A stretch of DNA of 64,000 nucleotides from Sphaerisporangium rufum (GTDB lineage: Bacteria > Actinomycetota > Actinomycetes > Streptosporangiales > Streptosporangiaceae). The stretch covers positions 1 through 64,000 of the forward strand of contig NZ_BOOU01000077.1 in assembly GCF_016863395.1 (NCBI RefSeq), read 5' to 3'. Positions 44,342 through 53,054 of this stretch are shown piece by piece. The notes under the pieces are model-generated. The model saw nothing but the letters and a program-made list of their open reading frames with translations. It was not told the DNA's origin and did no database searches. Every line of letters begins with the position of its first letter. Position 1 is the first letter of the stretch. The position numbers and the translations under genes were made by a program.

Positions 44342-44932
44342 ATGAGTTCCACATTCCACCCGTTCCTCCCGGAGACGGCGGCCTGGCGGCATCTCGGGGC
44401 GCGGGACGGCTTCGAGGTCACCTGGTTCCGGCCCGCGGCCGGCGGTCACGTCATCGACGGATGCACGACGGCCGTCGAGGACGGCCGGTCATGGGCCGTC
44501 GACTACACCATCGAGGTGGCCCCGGACTGGACGACGCGGTCCGCGCGCGTGCACGGACGTTCGGCGGCCGGCTCCTGGCGTACCGTGCTTTCGGCGGACG
44601 GCGCGGGCCGCTGGCGGATCGACGGGGAACCGGCGCCGCACCTGGACGGCTGCCTGGACGTCGACCTGGAGTCGTCGGCGATGACCAACACCCTGCCGGT
44701 GCACCGGCTGGCACTGCGCCCGGGGTCGCGCGCGGCCACCCCGGCCGCCTACGTGCGGGCCGCCGGCCCGGCGGTGGAGCGGCTGGAGCAGGAGTACGCG
44801 CGGGTCGCCGACCGGGACGGGCTGCCGGGCTTCGACTACGCCGCGCCGGTCTTCGACTTCTCCTGCCGCCTGGGGTACGACGCGGCCGGCCTGGTGCTCG
44901 ACTACCCCGGCATCGCGACCCGGGCCGCGTGA
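44342..44932 (+). CDS. Putative glycolipid-binding domain protein
   Basis: A 196-residue protein, member of the putative glycolipid-binding family (beta-rich, single domain). It has WRHLGARDGFEVTWFRP, WAVDYTIEVAPDWTTRSA, WRIDGEPAPHLDGCLDVDLE and VFDFSCRLGYDAAGLVLDYPGI, the family's closing segment. No signal or membrane segment. ATG 44342 is preceded by GCAGGA; ATG 44333 is in frame. The biological role of the family is not established. It starts 72 bases after corA and may share its mRNA. Confidence 0.82.
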   Translation: MSSTFHPFLPETAAWRHLGARDGFEVTWFRPAAGGHVIDGCTTAVEDGRSWAVDYTIEVAPDWTTRSARVHGRSAAGSWRTVLSADGAGRWRIDGEPAPHLDGCLDVDLESSAMTNTLPVHRLALRPGSRAATPAAYVRAAGPAVERLEQEYARVADRDGLPGFDYAAPVFDFSCRLGYDAAGLVLDYPGIATRAA

Positions 44933-44985
44933 CCTGTGCCGCCGGCCTGCGCGGCCTGACCTGTGCCGCGTGACCTGTGCCGCCG
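44924..44985. repeat. Direct repeat spanning a stop codon
   Basis: A 21-bp unit beginning GCCGCGTGACCTGTGCC occurs perfectly at 44924 and 44965 (period 41), with a partial copy between. The first copy contains the last codon and TGA of the glycolipid-binding gene. Confidence 0.7.
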
Positions 44986-45035
44986 ACCCGCGGCCGGCCC
45001 GGAACCCGGCTCGCCGCGGGTCTCCGCGATCCCGG

Positions 45036-46010
45036 TCAGAAGCGGACCGAGGCCCACAGCGGGTCATGGTCGGAGTACGGGGCGGTGGTGGCGTCACCCC
45101 AGTCCACCTGAAGGGCGCGGGTGACGAAGATGAAGTCGAACTTCTGGCCGGTGGGGCTGCCCTCCTCGGTCACCCAGTCGTCGAAGGTGGCCTCGCCGTC
45201 CCGGCAGTAGGTGTACAGCGGCCAGCTGCCGGTTCGCTCGGTGATGGTGTTGCCGCACGGGCTGTCGACCTCCTTGAACCGCCCGCGCGCGCCGCGGCCG
45301 TACCCGGAGTCGTAGAAGTTGTCCGCCATGCCGGACATCGGGTCGTCGTTCAGGTCCCCGCCGAGGAAGACGGTGTACCCGGCGTACTGCCCGGCCAGGA
45401 TGCCGGCGGCGACCGACGCCTCGTGCCGCCGGGCGTCCAGCTGGGGCTGGTCGTCGCCGTTGGTGAGGTGCGCCGAACAGATGGCGAGGCTCGCGGCGGT
45501 GGAGCGGACGCACAGCATCTCCCGCTGCTCGTACCCGGCGGGCGACTCCAGCGGGTGGGCGGTCGCCGCGTCGATGCCCAGGTCGTCGCGGTAGAGCACC
45601 GCGTTGCCGAAGTCGGACGCGTGCCGGCACCGCGCCGTGGCGCCGCCGCCGGTCTGCACCGGATCGAAGCGCACCGAGTAGCCGGGCAGCCGGGCGTCCA
45701 GGCGCTCGGTCCAGTCCCGGCAGGTCTCCTGGAGCGTGACGAAGGCGGGGCCGCGCTCCTGCACGCTGGTGACCAGCGCGTCGGGTGCCTGGTCGCCGAG
45801 TGCGCCGTAGGTGCCGTGGCCGCCCGCCATGTTGAACGTGCCGACCTGGCGGGCGGTCGCGCCGGTGGCGGTCACCGCCGCCACCCGGGTCACCGGCACC
45901 GCGCAGCCCTGCACGAGGAGGCCGAGGGTGATCAGCACGGCGGCGTGGAATCGGCCGATGGAACGGCGGGGTACGGAGTGCGGAAAGGTCTGACGTGACC
46001 GGCCGGTCAT
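45036..46010 (-). CDS. Secreted endonuclease/exonuclease/phosphatase-family lipoprotein
   Basis: A 324-residue protein from ATG 46010. A signal segment FHAAVLITLGLLVQGC ends in the lipobox with Cys36, so it is a lipoprotein on the outer face of the membrane. The mature part has the EEP fold: VGTFNMAGG, VTLQE (metal Glu), SAHLTNGD, FLGGDLNDDP, DFIFV and YSDHDPLWA, all metal and catalytic residues. It would hydrolyse DNA or phosphodiesters outside the cell. It is transcribed away from a 518-base gap. Confidence 0.9.
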   Translation of the reverse strand: MTGRSRQTFPHSVPRRSIGRFHAAVLITLGLLVQGCAVPVTRVAAVTATGATARQVGTFNMAGGHGTYGALGDQAPDALVTSVQERGPAFVTLQETCRDWTERLDARLPGYSVRFDPVQTGGGATARCRHASDFGNAVLYRDDLGIDAATAHPLESPAGYEQREMLCVRSTAASLAICSAHLTNGDDQPQLDARRHEASVAAGILAGQYAGYTVFLGGDLNDDPMSGMADNFYDSGYGRGARGRFKEVDSPCGNTITERTGSWPLYTYCRDGEATFDDWVTEEGSPTGQKFDFIFVTRALQVDWGDATTAPYSDHDPLWASVRF

Positions 46011-46124
46011 GGCGCCTCCAGCGGAGTCGATCTCCACTAGAAACGTGACCGCCGAAACGCCTCCCGTCAATAGGAAGAATCGCTCGTGGCAGGTCACGGT
46101 TTTTCAGCGATGCAAATCCCTTTC

Positions 46125-46218
46125 TCGGTGATCATCGGTTACCGTTCACTTACCATCGGTGATATCACATTGAATGCCGGTGCCGATTCCGCGTCCCGGT
46201 ATTGTTAAAATCGGTGAT
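46125..46218. repeat. TCGGTGAT direct repeats
   Basis: TCGGTGAT occurs at 46125, 46156 and 46211 in a short AT-richer stretch of the gap 46011-46528, between divergent genes. Two of the copies extend to ATCGGTGAT. The rest of the gap shows no gene. Confidence 0.45.
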
Positions 46219-46528
46219 GTATTGTAGGTTCAGCGCGCAAGATCACTGCACGGGGGCGGGGCGGTGCGGTGACGCGTACATGACGGGGAAACGGGGGCGG
46301 GGTACGAGCCGGCGGGCCGGACTCGACCGCGGCGGGACGCCGCCGGCGGCGCGCGGGTGACCGCGCCGCGCCGCCGGACCGGGACCCGGCATCATGGCGG
46401 CCCGTGCTCGGGCCGTTCGACGGCTGCGGCCGCCGGCAGGACCGTTCCAGAACATGTTGGCCACCCGGGCATGGGTTCGTGACGCCTGCCCGGGACGGGG
46501 AAGGCGACAGCCGGAAGGCGGGGGCGGA

Positions 46529-47008
46529 ATGACAGAGACCGCGGGGACCATCGGAACAGTGGAAACCATGGAAACGGCGGAGACCGGGGCAGTGGGACGA
46601 ATGCCGGGAATCGGCAGGTTGGCGCCGGCGGCGGTCACCGACCGCACCAGGTCGCTGTACGACCTGCTCGCCGAGTGGTCGCGGCGGACGCGGGTGAACG
46701 TCGAGGTCTGGGCGATGCCCGCTCTGCCAGTCGCCGACGCGGTCGCCGACGCGGTGTACGACGTCGTGGCCGAGGTGCTGCGCCTCGTCGAGACGCACAC
46801 CGCCCCCCGCACCCTGTCGTTCGCCCTGACCACCGGGCGCGGCGGCCTTCGGCTGACGATCTGCGACGACGGGCGCGGCGCCGGGCCGGCGGGCACCGCC
46901 CGGTCGGCCGAGATCATGAAGCGGTGCTTCCGGCAGGTGGGCGGCACCCTCACCGTGCGCGCGGTCGCCGGGGAGGGTCTCACCGTTCACGGCCGGATCC
47001 GGCCGTGA
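46529..47008 (+). CDS. HATPase-domain protein (sensor-kinase-like)
   Basis: A 159-residue protein resembling the C-terminal ATPase domain of LuxR-type sensor kinases. The N-box is DVVAEVLRLVETHT and the G1 box CDDGRGAG, but no dimerisation His or sensor domain is seen. The N-terminal ~35 residues are Thr/Glu-rich. ATG 46529 follows GGGGCGG; an upstream start at 46454 would add a Cys- and Arg-rich tail. It may be a stand-alone anti-sigma-like or partner kinase; this is inference. Confidence 0.7.
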   Translation: MTETAGTIGTVETMETAETGAVGRMPGIGRLAPAAVTDRTRSLYDLLAEWSRRTRVNVEVWAMPALPVADAVADAVYDVVAEVLRLVETHTAPRTLSFALTTGRGGLRLTICDDGRGAGPAGTARSAEIMKRCFRQVGGTLTVRAVAGEGLTVHGRIRP

Positions 47009-47061
47009 CCCGCCGCCGGCCGTGACCCGCCGGTCTGACCTGCCGCCGGCCGTGACCCGCG
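47001..47061. repeat. Repeat spanning a stop codon
   Basis: GGCCGTGACCCGCC occurs at 47001, 47018 and, with one change, 47048. The first includes the last codon and TGA of the HATPase gene. Confidence 0.7.
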
Positions 47062-47076
47062 CGGCGGGTCACGGCC
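47048..47076. terminator. Hairpin terminator between HATPase gene and tenA
   Basis: GGCCGTGACCCG and CGGGTCACGGCC are perfect complements around a 5-base loop, between two convergent stops. Confidence 0.6.
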
Positions 47077-47086
47077 CGGCCGCCGG

Positions 47087-47788
47087 TCAGACCGGCCAGG
47101 TCTCGCGGCGCCAGGCGGCGTCCCAGAACATCCACTCGTAGCGCGACGTGGTCACGAAGTGCTCGACCGCGGCCGCCCGCTGCTCGGGGGTGGCCGCGGC
47201 TCCGGTCCGGTCGGCCAGCGCCACCACCCGGCGGACCACCCCCTGGAACGCCTCGTCCCCGTAGGTCTCGATCCACCGCCGGTACAGCGGGTCCGGCGAC
47301 GACTTCGCAAGCAGCGCCTCGCCGACCCGGGCGTAGATCCAATAACAGGGCAGCACCGCGGCGAGCCCGTCCAGGAACGATCCGCCGTAGACGGTGGCCA
47401 GCAGATAGCTGGTGTACGCGCGGGTGGTCGGTCCCACCGGCTGGGCGGCCGCCTGCGCGGCCGAGCCGCCGAGCCGGTCCATGAACTCGGCGTGCATCTC
47501 CTGCTCGGCGGCGATCGCGCCCGCGGCGTCGCCGGCGAAGGCGCGCACGTCGTCCTCGCCGGGCGCCCGGGCCGCGCACACCGCCAGCGCCCGCGCGTAG
47601 TCGCGCAGATAGTGCGAGTCCTGCACCACGAAGTGCCGGAAGGCGTCGTGCGGCAGCGTGCCGTCCACCAGCCCGGTGATGAACGGGTGGTCCAGGATGG
47701 CCGCGTACACCGGGTCGATCGCCGTCCACAGTTCCGCGCTGAACGGCCGTGCAGTGCCGGGGGAATCGGGCATCTGGGGCATCGTCAT
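47087..47788 (-). CDS. tenA: TenA-type thiaminase II / aminopyrimidine aminohydrolase
   Basis: A 233-residue TenA, all-helical. It shows HPFITGLVDGTLPHDAFRHFVVQDSHYL, the conserved active-site region, and AVLPCYWIYARVGEALL with the family's catalytic Cys, then ETYGDEAFQGVVRR. It salvages base-degraded thiamin by hydrolysing the aminopyrimidine. A TPP riboswitch begins 8 bases before the ATG, so it is controlled by thiamin status. It ends at 47087 facing the HATPase gene. Confidence 0.92.
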   Translation of the reverse strand: MTMPQMPDSPGTARPFSAELWTAIDPVYAAILDHPFITGLVDGTLPHDAFRHFVVQDSHYLRDYARALAVCAARAPGEDDVRAFAGDAAGAIAAEQEMHAEFMDRLGGSAAQAAAQPVGPTTRAYTSYLLATVYGGSFLDGLAAVLPCYWIYARVGEALLAKSSPDPLYRRWIETYGDEAFQGVVRRVVALADRTGAAATPEQRAAAVEHFVTTSRYEWMFWDAAWRRETWPV

Positions 47789-47796
47789 CGGTCAAC

Positions 47797-47886
47797 TCCC
47801 TACGCCGGCATGACCCGGTCAGGTTCGAGCGGTCTGCGGCCGCGTCCGCCGCACTCTCAGCCCGGTCCGCCGGGCTCCCGCGTCCG
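47797..47886 (-). ncRNA. TPP riboswitch (THI element)
   Basis: On the minus strand, the conserved CTGAGAGTGCGG and CCGCTCGAACCTGACC lie in order, then CGGGTCATGCCGGCGTAGGG, ending 8 bases before the tenA ATG. These are the hallmark thi-box elements. The 3' end GTAGGGAG overlaps the ribosome site of tenA, so ligand binding should block translation. Confidence 0.9.
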
Positions 47887-47950
47887 TCGCGCCCGAGACT
47901 ATTACCTTCGCGCCGCCCGGCGGCCGGCGGGCCGGCCGGGCGGCGGCCGG

Positions 47951-49138
47951 TCAGGGGACCAGTCGCAGCGCGGGCCGGCGGTCGCGGACGCCGAGCAGCT
48001 CCCGCACCCGGGGCACCGGCCAGGCGAGCGTGCCGGCCAGGGCGGCCATCGTGAGGCCGCCTTCGGCCGCCGCCAGGTCGAACGCCTGGCGCAGCATCAC
48101 CGGGTGCTCGCCGGGGTAGCCGGTGATGGGCTCGCAGCCGAAGCCCGGCTGGTCGCGCAGCTCGGCCAGCCGCTGGTAGGCGCGCCCGGCGGCCGAGTCC
48201 GACAGCAGGCCGACCTCGCGGCAGCGGTACAGCAGGGAGTCGACCGACACGCCCCAGACGTTGCGCAGCTCGGCCAGCCGCCGCAGGTCGAGCCGCCTGG
48301 GCAGCTCGGGCAGGATGCTCTCGCGCGGGGTGAGGAACTCGGCGGCGAAGGTGTCGGCCTCGCGCTCCTGCTGGTGGTCGCCGGCCGCGGTGTCGCCGTG
48401 CAGCACCAGGTGGCCGAGCTCGTGCGCGGCGGTGAATCGGTAGCGGTGGATGTCGTCGAAGCGGTTGGCGGTGAGCACCACGATGGGCCGGGGCAGCTGG
48501 GAGGTGGAGAAGGCGTCCACCGTGGTGGCGTCCTCGTCCGGCGGCGGCAGCACCACCACGATGCCGTGCGCCTCCAGCCGCCGGACCAGGTGGGCGACCG
48601 GGCCGGTGCCCAGGCCCCAGTGCCGCCGCAGCGCCCGGGCGGCGGCCGCCGGGTCGCCGGCCGGGGCGGCGTGCACCTCGCCGCCGGCGAACCCGGGCAG
48701 GTCGACGGCCGGCAGCCGCACCCGCGACTCCAGGGCGTGGGCGAGCTCCCATACCTGCTCGACGAAGGCCACGGCCCGGGCCCGCTGGTGCGCCCGGGTG
48801 GAGCGCAGGCTGCGGAAGTGCGCCATCGAGCCGTCCAGCTTGGCGTGCGGGCGCCCGGGCAGGAAGAACGCCATGGGCACGCCGAGCACCTCGGCCAGCC
48901 GCGGCACCAGGTCGGGACGGGGCCGGGTGGCGCCCGTCTCGTACTGCCCGACCGCCGCCGGGGTCACCCCGAGCCGTTCGGCCAGGTCCTTCTTGGTCAG
49001 GCCGGTCAGCCGGCGCGCCTGGGTCAGCCGCGCCTGGTCGAAGGCGTCGGCCACCGCGCGCGGGGTGGGGCCGCGGCCGGTGCCCGCCGCGGCGCCGAAC
49101 AGCCGGACCTGCCCGCGGCCGCTTTTACGCTCGTTCAT
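47951..49138 (-). CDS. XRE-HTH regulator with ImmA/IrrE metallopeptidase domain
   Basis: A 395-residue protein. An XRE helix-turn-helix is at about 36-95 (LTKKDLAERLGVTPAAVGQYETG). The ImmA domain has HELGHLVLH (zinc site, near residue 240) with EREADTFAAEFLTP downstream, as in COG2856 proteases that cut repressor partners. Its first 14 bases overlap the end of the next gene upstream, 49125-49961, so it is translated with it. It may regulate or be neutralised by its partner. Confidence 0.88.
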   Translation of the reverse strand: MNERKSGRGQVRLFGAAAGTGRGPTPRAVADAFDQARLTQARRLTGLTKKDLAERLGVTPAAVGQYETGATRPRPDLVPRLAEVLGVPMAFFLPGRPHAKLDGSMAHFRSLRSTRAHQRARAVAFVEQVWELAHALESRVRLPAVDLPGFAGGEVHAAPAGDPAAAARALRRHWGLGTGPVAHLVRRLEAHGIVVVLPPPDEDATTVDAFSTSQLPRPIVVLTANRFDDIHRYRFTAAHELGHLVLHGDTAAGDHQQEREADTFAAEFLTPRESILPELPRRLDLRRLAELRNVWGVSVDSLLYRCREVGLLSDSAAGRAYQRLAELRDQPGFGCEPITGYPGEHPVMLRQAFDLAAAEGGLTMAALAGTLAWPVPRVRELLGVRDRRPALRLVP

Positions 49139-49961
49139 CCGTACCGGTCGCCTGCGCCTCGTCGGTCTCGTCGTGCACGGGGAACAGCGCGGGGACGCGC
49201 CGCGCCATGGCAGGCCGCCCGACCAGCCCGATGTCGGGCACCGCGCCCTGGTCGAAGCGCGCCGCCGGCACCGGCGGGACCGCCGGGGCGGCGGCGGAGC
49301 CGCCGGTAAGCGCGGCCGACAGCGGGATCTGCTCGCAGTGCACCCAGTGGACGTGGCCGGTGTCGTCGATCAGCTCGGCCTCACCCCAGAACAGCTTGAG
49401 CAGGCCGGCCTGCGCGTTGGCGGCGTAGGCGACCGGGATCAGCCGGGTGTCGTCCGGCAGCTGCGCCAGGACGACCCGGGGATCGGGCCGGCCGGCGCCG
49501 CCGGTGTCGTCGGGGTCCTCGGCGTCCTCGTCCACGCCGAGGTCGAGGGACTCCTGGAAGAAGGAGGCGCGCGGGCCGAACCGGGTGAACAGCTCGCGGA
49601 CCAGCGAGGACACCCGCCCGGGGCCGACGCGGGCGTCGCTGATCGGCGTGGTGTCGTCCTCGGCGTACCGGAAGGGGAGTAAAAGGTTGCCGTCCAGCAC
49701 GACCAGGTGGTGCGGCGAGCCGTGCGGCCGGACCACCCGGAAGCCGGGGTCGTCGCGGAAGCCGTCGACCAGCGCCTCGTAGCGGCGCGCCATCAGCGTG
49801 GACCCGTAGGCGTACCGCTTGCCGCTGCGCGAGGACTGCTGGGCGTCCTGCGCGTTGCCGGCCGCCTCCAGCAGGGACGCGGCCAGCCGCCCGCGCACCG
49901 ACGCCGCCCGCTCGCCGAACCGCTCGACGGCCCAGCCGGAGATGTGCGCCGCTTCCCGCAT
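49125..49961 (-). CDS. Partner protein of XRE-ImmA regulator, unknown
   Basis: A 278-residue protein of unknown family. It starts MREAAHISGWAVERFGERAASVRGRLAASLLEAAG (first part shown only in short pieces here: SGWAVERFGERAASVRGRL), contains RYEALVDGFRDDPGF, and has SPHHLVVLDGNLLLPFRYAED in the middle. There is no signal or membrane segment; residues 170-180 are very acidic. It precedes the XRE-ImmA gene with a 14-base overlap. Pairs of this kind occur in many actinomycetes; whether it is toxin, sensor or target is not known. Confidence 0.7.
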   Translation of the reverse strand: MREAAHISGWAVERFGERAASVRGRLAASLLEAAGNAQDAQQSSRSGKRYAYGSTLMARRYEALVDGFRDDPGFRVVRPHGSPHHLVVLDGNLLLPFRYAEDDTTPISDARVGPGRVSSLVRELFTRFGPRASFFQESLDLGVDEDAEDPDDTGGAGRPDPRVVLAQLPDDTRLIPVAYAANAQAGLLKLFWGEAELIDDTGHVHWVHCEQIPLSAALTGGSAAAPAVPPVPAARFDQGAVPDIGLVGRPAMARRVPALFPVHDETDEAQATGTDERA

Positions 49962-50197
49962 CGTGCTCCTCCGTTCGCCGGCCCGCCGGCGCCGGGCGGC
50001 GCGGGGGCGTCACTTCGGTTTCCGGCAGCCTACCCCCGCCGGCACTGTAGTTGATGTTGTGACGCGCCACTGGCCCGGCCGGATCGCCCCGCCGCCGGCA
50101 CCCGCCGTGAAAGCGTGCCGGGGTGTCGGGAGACAAGGAGGTGACGGCCGCCACAGAGCGCGGCGGCCCGCGGGAGGCTGCAGATGACGAGGAGACC

Positions 50198-50791
50198 ATG
50201 GTGACCCAGGCGCGGGATCCGGCCGTCGGGGACGCCTATCTGGTGCGGCTGTCGCAGGCCGAGCCGGAGAGTTTCGGTGCGGTCTTCGACGCCTACGGCG
50301 CGGAGATCCACCGTTATGTGGCCCAGCGGCTCGGTGTCGACCAGGCCGAGGACGTGGTGGCCGAGACGTTCCTGATCGCGTTCCGCAAGCGGGACGGCTA
50401 CGACCCGGCGCGGGCCGGCGTCCGGGCCTGGCTGTACGGCATCGCGACCAAGCTGGTCGGCCGGCACCGCCGCTCGGAGATGCGCGCGCTGCGGGCGCTC
50501 GGGCGCTGTGCCCCGGAGCGGGACACCGATGGGCACGACGAGCGGGTCGCCACCCAGGTGAGCGCGCAGAGCCTGCGGCCTGACCTGGCCAGGGCGGTGG
50601 GCTCGCTCAACCGCGGCGACCGGGACGTGCTGCTGCTGCTCGCGCTGGGCGGGCTGAGCCACCAAGAGATCGCCGATGCCCTCGGCATCCCGTACGGGAC
50701 GGTGGGATCCCGGCTGAACCGGGCCAGGCGCAAGGTGCGCGCCGTGCTGGGCGAGACCGATCCGATGGACGGAGGGAGTGACCATGAATGA
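50198..50791 (+). CDS. ECF RNA polymerase sigma factor
   Basis: A 197-residue ECF sigma factor with region 2 (AEDVVAETFLIAFRKRDGYDP) and region 4 (LNRGDRDVLLLLALGGLSHQEIADALGIPYGTVGSRLNRARRK). ATG 50198 or GTG 50201 are possible; both follow a GAGGAG. A stronger-looking AAGGAGGTGAC at 50137-50147 has no start codon at good distance in frame. Its stop overlaps the start of the partner gene. Confidence 0.9.
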   Translation: MVTQARDPAVGDAYLVRLSQAEPESFGAVFDAYGAEIHRYVAQRLGVDQAEDVVAETFLIAFRKRDGYDPARAGVRAWLYGIATKLVGRHRRSEMRALRALGRCAPERDTDGHDERVATQVSAQSLRPDLARAVGSLNRGDRDVLLLLALGGLSHQEIADALGIPYGTVGSRLNRARRKVRAVLGETDPMDGGSDHE

Positions 50792-51896
50792 CCTGGACGC
50801 GGTGCGCGAGCTGTATGGGGAACCGACGGCGAATCCGCAGGCCCGGCTCGTGCTGCGCGGCATCCGCGCGCGGGTGGTGAACGGCCGGCCGCGGCGCCGG
50901 CGGCCGATCTTCCGGCTGGCGGTGGCCGGCCTGGCCGCGGCGGCGGCAGCGGTGGCGGCGGTGCCGGTCGCCCACTCCTGGCTCGGAGCGGACGGGCGGA
51001 TCACCGCGGGCGTGCGGTCCGGGCCGGACCTGCTGCGGGAGATGGCCGATCGCGCCGAGTCGGCGCCGGCCGGGCAGGGCAGGTACTGGCATGTCGAGAG
51101 CCTCTCCCACCGCCCGTTCAACAAGCGCCTCGGCGCGGCGCCGAACCGGTACGAGGTGGAGGAGGCGGAGATCGCCGCCTACTGGACCGATCGGGAGGGC
51201 CGTGCCTGGTTCGCCTTCCGTGATCTCGGTGCTCGGCCTAGGACGGCGGCGGACCGGGAGGCCTGGGCACGCGACGGATCCCCGGAGAAGTGGGACAAGA
51301 CCGTAGAGCCCAAGCTCAAGGTGAAGCTGTCCACTCAGCCGGACCAGGGCCACGTCGGGCAGGTGCGGGGAAAGGCGAACGACGAACCCGACGCGCCGGA
51401 CGATTTCGTCTTCGCCGGGTCCGTCGCGACGTACGACGAGATCCAGGGGCTGCCGGCCGAGCCGCGGGAGCTGACCGCCGCGGTGCGCGACCGCACGCTC
51501 CGCTCCACCACCCGGTCGGAGTACGACGAGCACAACATCACCAGCACGCTGGCGGAGGATTTGCTGGCCGACCTGCCGGCCCCGCCGGCGGTCCGGGCGG
51601 CGGCGCTGCGCGCGCTGGCCGACCGGTCGGACTTCCAGTACGCGGGACCGGCCGCCGACGATTGGGGCCGCCGGGGCGAGCTGTTCCGGATGGAGGCCGC
51701 GGGCGGCCGGCTGCGCGAGGAACTGCTCATCGACCCGGCGACCACCCAGGTGCTGTCGTCACGGACCGAGAGCCGGTCGGAGCCGGAAGGGCCCATCGTC
51801 AAGGACAACTCCAAGACCTACCTCAAGGTCGGCTGGACGGACGTCCCACCCGCGATCCCGGCGGTCCCCGAGGGCTTCTGGGACCGCATCACCTGA
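50784..51896 (+). CDS. CU044_5270-family membrane protein, sigma partner
   Basis: A 370-residue single-pass protein from ATG 50784 after GGAGGGAG. Residues 35-60 hold the only helix (FRLAVAGLAAAAAAVAAVPVAH), preceded by a basic cluster RRRRP. The outer domain has WHVESLSH, YDEIQGLPAEPREL and SRTESR, features of the actinobacterial CU044_5270 family always found beside ECF sigma genes. It is likely a regulator or sensor for the sigma factor upstream; the start overlaps its stop. Confidence 0.82.
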   Translation: MNDLDAVRELYGEPTANPQARLVLRGIRARVVNGRPRRRRPIFRLAVAGLAAAAAAVAAVPVAHSWLGADGRITAGVRSGPDLLREMADRAESAPAGQGRYWHVESLSHRPFNKRLGAAPNRYEVEEAEIAAYWTDREGRAWFAFRDLGARPRTAADREAWARDGSPEKWDKTVEPKLKVKLSTQPDQGHVGQVRGKANDEPDAPDDFVFAGSVATYDEIQGLPAEPRELTAAVRDRTLRSTTRSEYDEHNITSTLAEDLLADLPAPPAVRAAALRALADRSDFQYAGPAADDWGRRGELFRMEAAGGRLREELLIDPATTQVLSSRTESRSEPEGPIVKDNSKTYLKVGWTDVPPAIPAVPEGFWDRIT

Positions 51897-52133
51897 CGGC
51901 AGGCCGGCCGGCCTTCGGGGGAGCGGCGCCGGCCGGGCCGAGGGGCCCGGGAGGGGCCGCCCAGGCGGCACCGGTCAATGGGCCCGTCGAAGGCCGCCGG
52001 TCGACGGAGGCGGTCGAAGGGGGGCGAAGCGGCCGGTTGGAGGCGCCGGTCAACGGCGGCGGTCGAAGGCGGCCGTTCGAACGAGGCCGGTGGGGGCCGC
52101 CGGCGGAGGGGGTCTTCGGTAAGAGGTGCCGGG
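51897..52133. repeat. Degenerate GC repeats between convergent genes
   Basis: The gap is filled with imperfect units around GGTCGAAGG and CCGGTCAA. No gene; a terminator function is likely but no single perfect hairpin stands out. Confidence 0.4.
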
Positions 52134-53054
52134 TCAGGCGGAGGCGTGCCGGAGCGCGCCGACCGGTGCCGGGCGGGGCAGCCCGCGCTCGGCCCAGACG
52201 TCGCGCATCCGGTCGGGGTAGTCGGTGACCAGGCCGGCGACGCCGAGGTCGAGCAGCCGGCCGGCCTCGGCCGGGTCGTTGACCGTCCAGGCGGCCACCG
52301 GCAGCCCGGCGGCCTGGGCGCGGGCCATCAGCCCGGCGTCCACCAGCACCCGGTCCGGGGACAGGGTGGTGGCCCCGGTCGCCGCGGCCGCCGCGGCGAT
52401 GTCGCCGCCGAAGTCGCCGGCCAGGTCGACGCCCAGCCACGCCGGATGCAGGGTGGCCTGCTCGACCAGGGCGTACCGGGTGTCGACCAGCCGCTCGGCG
52501 GCGCGCAGCACCCGCCAGTCGAAGCTCAGGATCGCCGCGCGGTCCCGGCGGCCGTGCCGGTCCAGCTCGGCCACGACCAGCTCGGTGAACTCGCGCGGGT
52601 CGCCGGACAGGTCCGGCCGGGTCGGATCGGACTTCAGCTCGACGTGCAGCCGGACGCCGTCGGCGCCGTAGGCGTCCAGCAGCCCGAGCACCGCGCCGAG
52701 CGTCGGCATCCGGGTGCCGGGCACCGGCACCTGGGTGCCGGCGAAGCGGTCGGCCGCGCCCCGCGGGTTGCGCACGCCGACGTCCAGGGTGCGCAGCTGG
52801 CCGAGGGTGAGCGAGGCGATCGGCTTGCCGACGTAGGGGAAGGCCGGGTCGCCGGGCACCGCGGGTGCGGTGTCGGTGCTGGTCACCGCGGACACCGTCA
52901 GGTCGTGGGTGAGGACGGCCTGCCGGTCGGCGGTCAGCGCCACGTCGATCTCGATCGCGTGGACGCCGATCTCCAGCGTGTGGACCAGGCCGGGCAGGGT
53001 GTTCTCCGGGCGCAGGCCGCGCGCCCCCCGGTGGCCGTGAATCTCCGCATGCAC
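52134..53054 (-). CDS. Glycerophosphodiester phosphodiesterase
   Basis: A 306-residue GDPD from GTG 53054. It starts VHAEIHGHRGARGLRPENTL with His and Glu of the active site, and IEIDVALTADRQAVLTHDLT has the metal-binding Glu, Asp and His. HVELKSDPTRPDL follows, then VAAWTVND and DLGVAGLVTDYPDRM. It cleaves glycerophosphodiesters to glycerol-3-phosphate and an alcohol. No signal peptide, so it is cytoplasmic. A TAGGGT lies 8 bases before the GTG, so a leaderless start is likely. Confidence 0.93.
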   Translation of the reverse strand: MHAEIHGHRGARGLRPENTLPGLVHTLEIGVHAIEIDVALTADRQAVLTHDLTVSAVTSTDTAPAVPGDPAFPYVGKPIASLTLGQLRTLDVGVRNPRGAADRFAGTQVPVPGTRMPTLGAVLGLLDAYGADGVRLHVELKSDPTRPDLSGDPREFTELVVAELDRHGRRDRAAILSFDWRVLRAAERLVDTRYALVEQATLHPAWLGVDLAGDFGGDIAAAAAATGATTLSPDRVLVDAGLMARAQAAGLPVAAWTVNDPAEAGRLLDLGVAGLVTDYPDRMRDVWAERGLPRPAPVGALRHASA

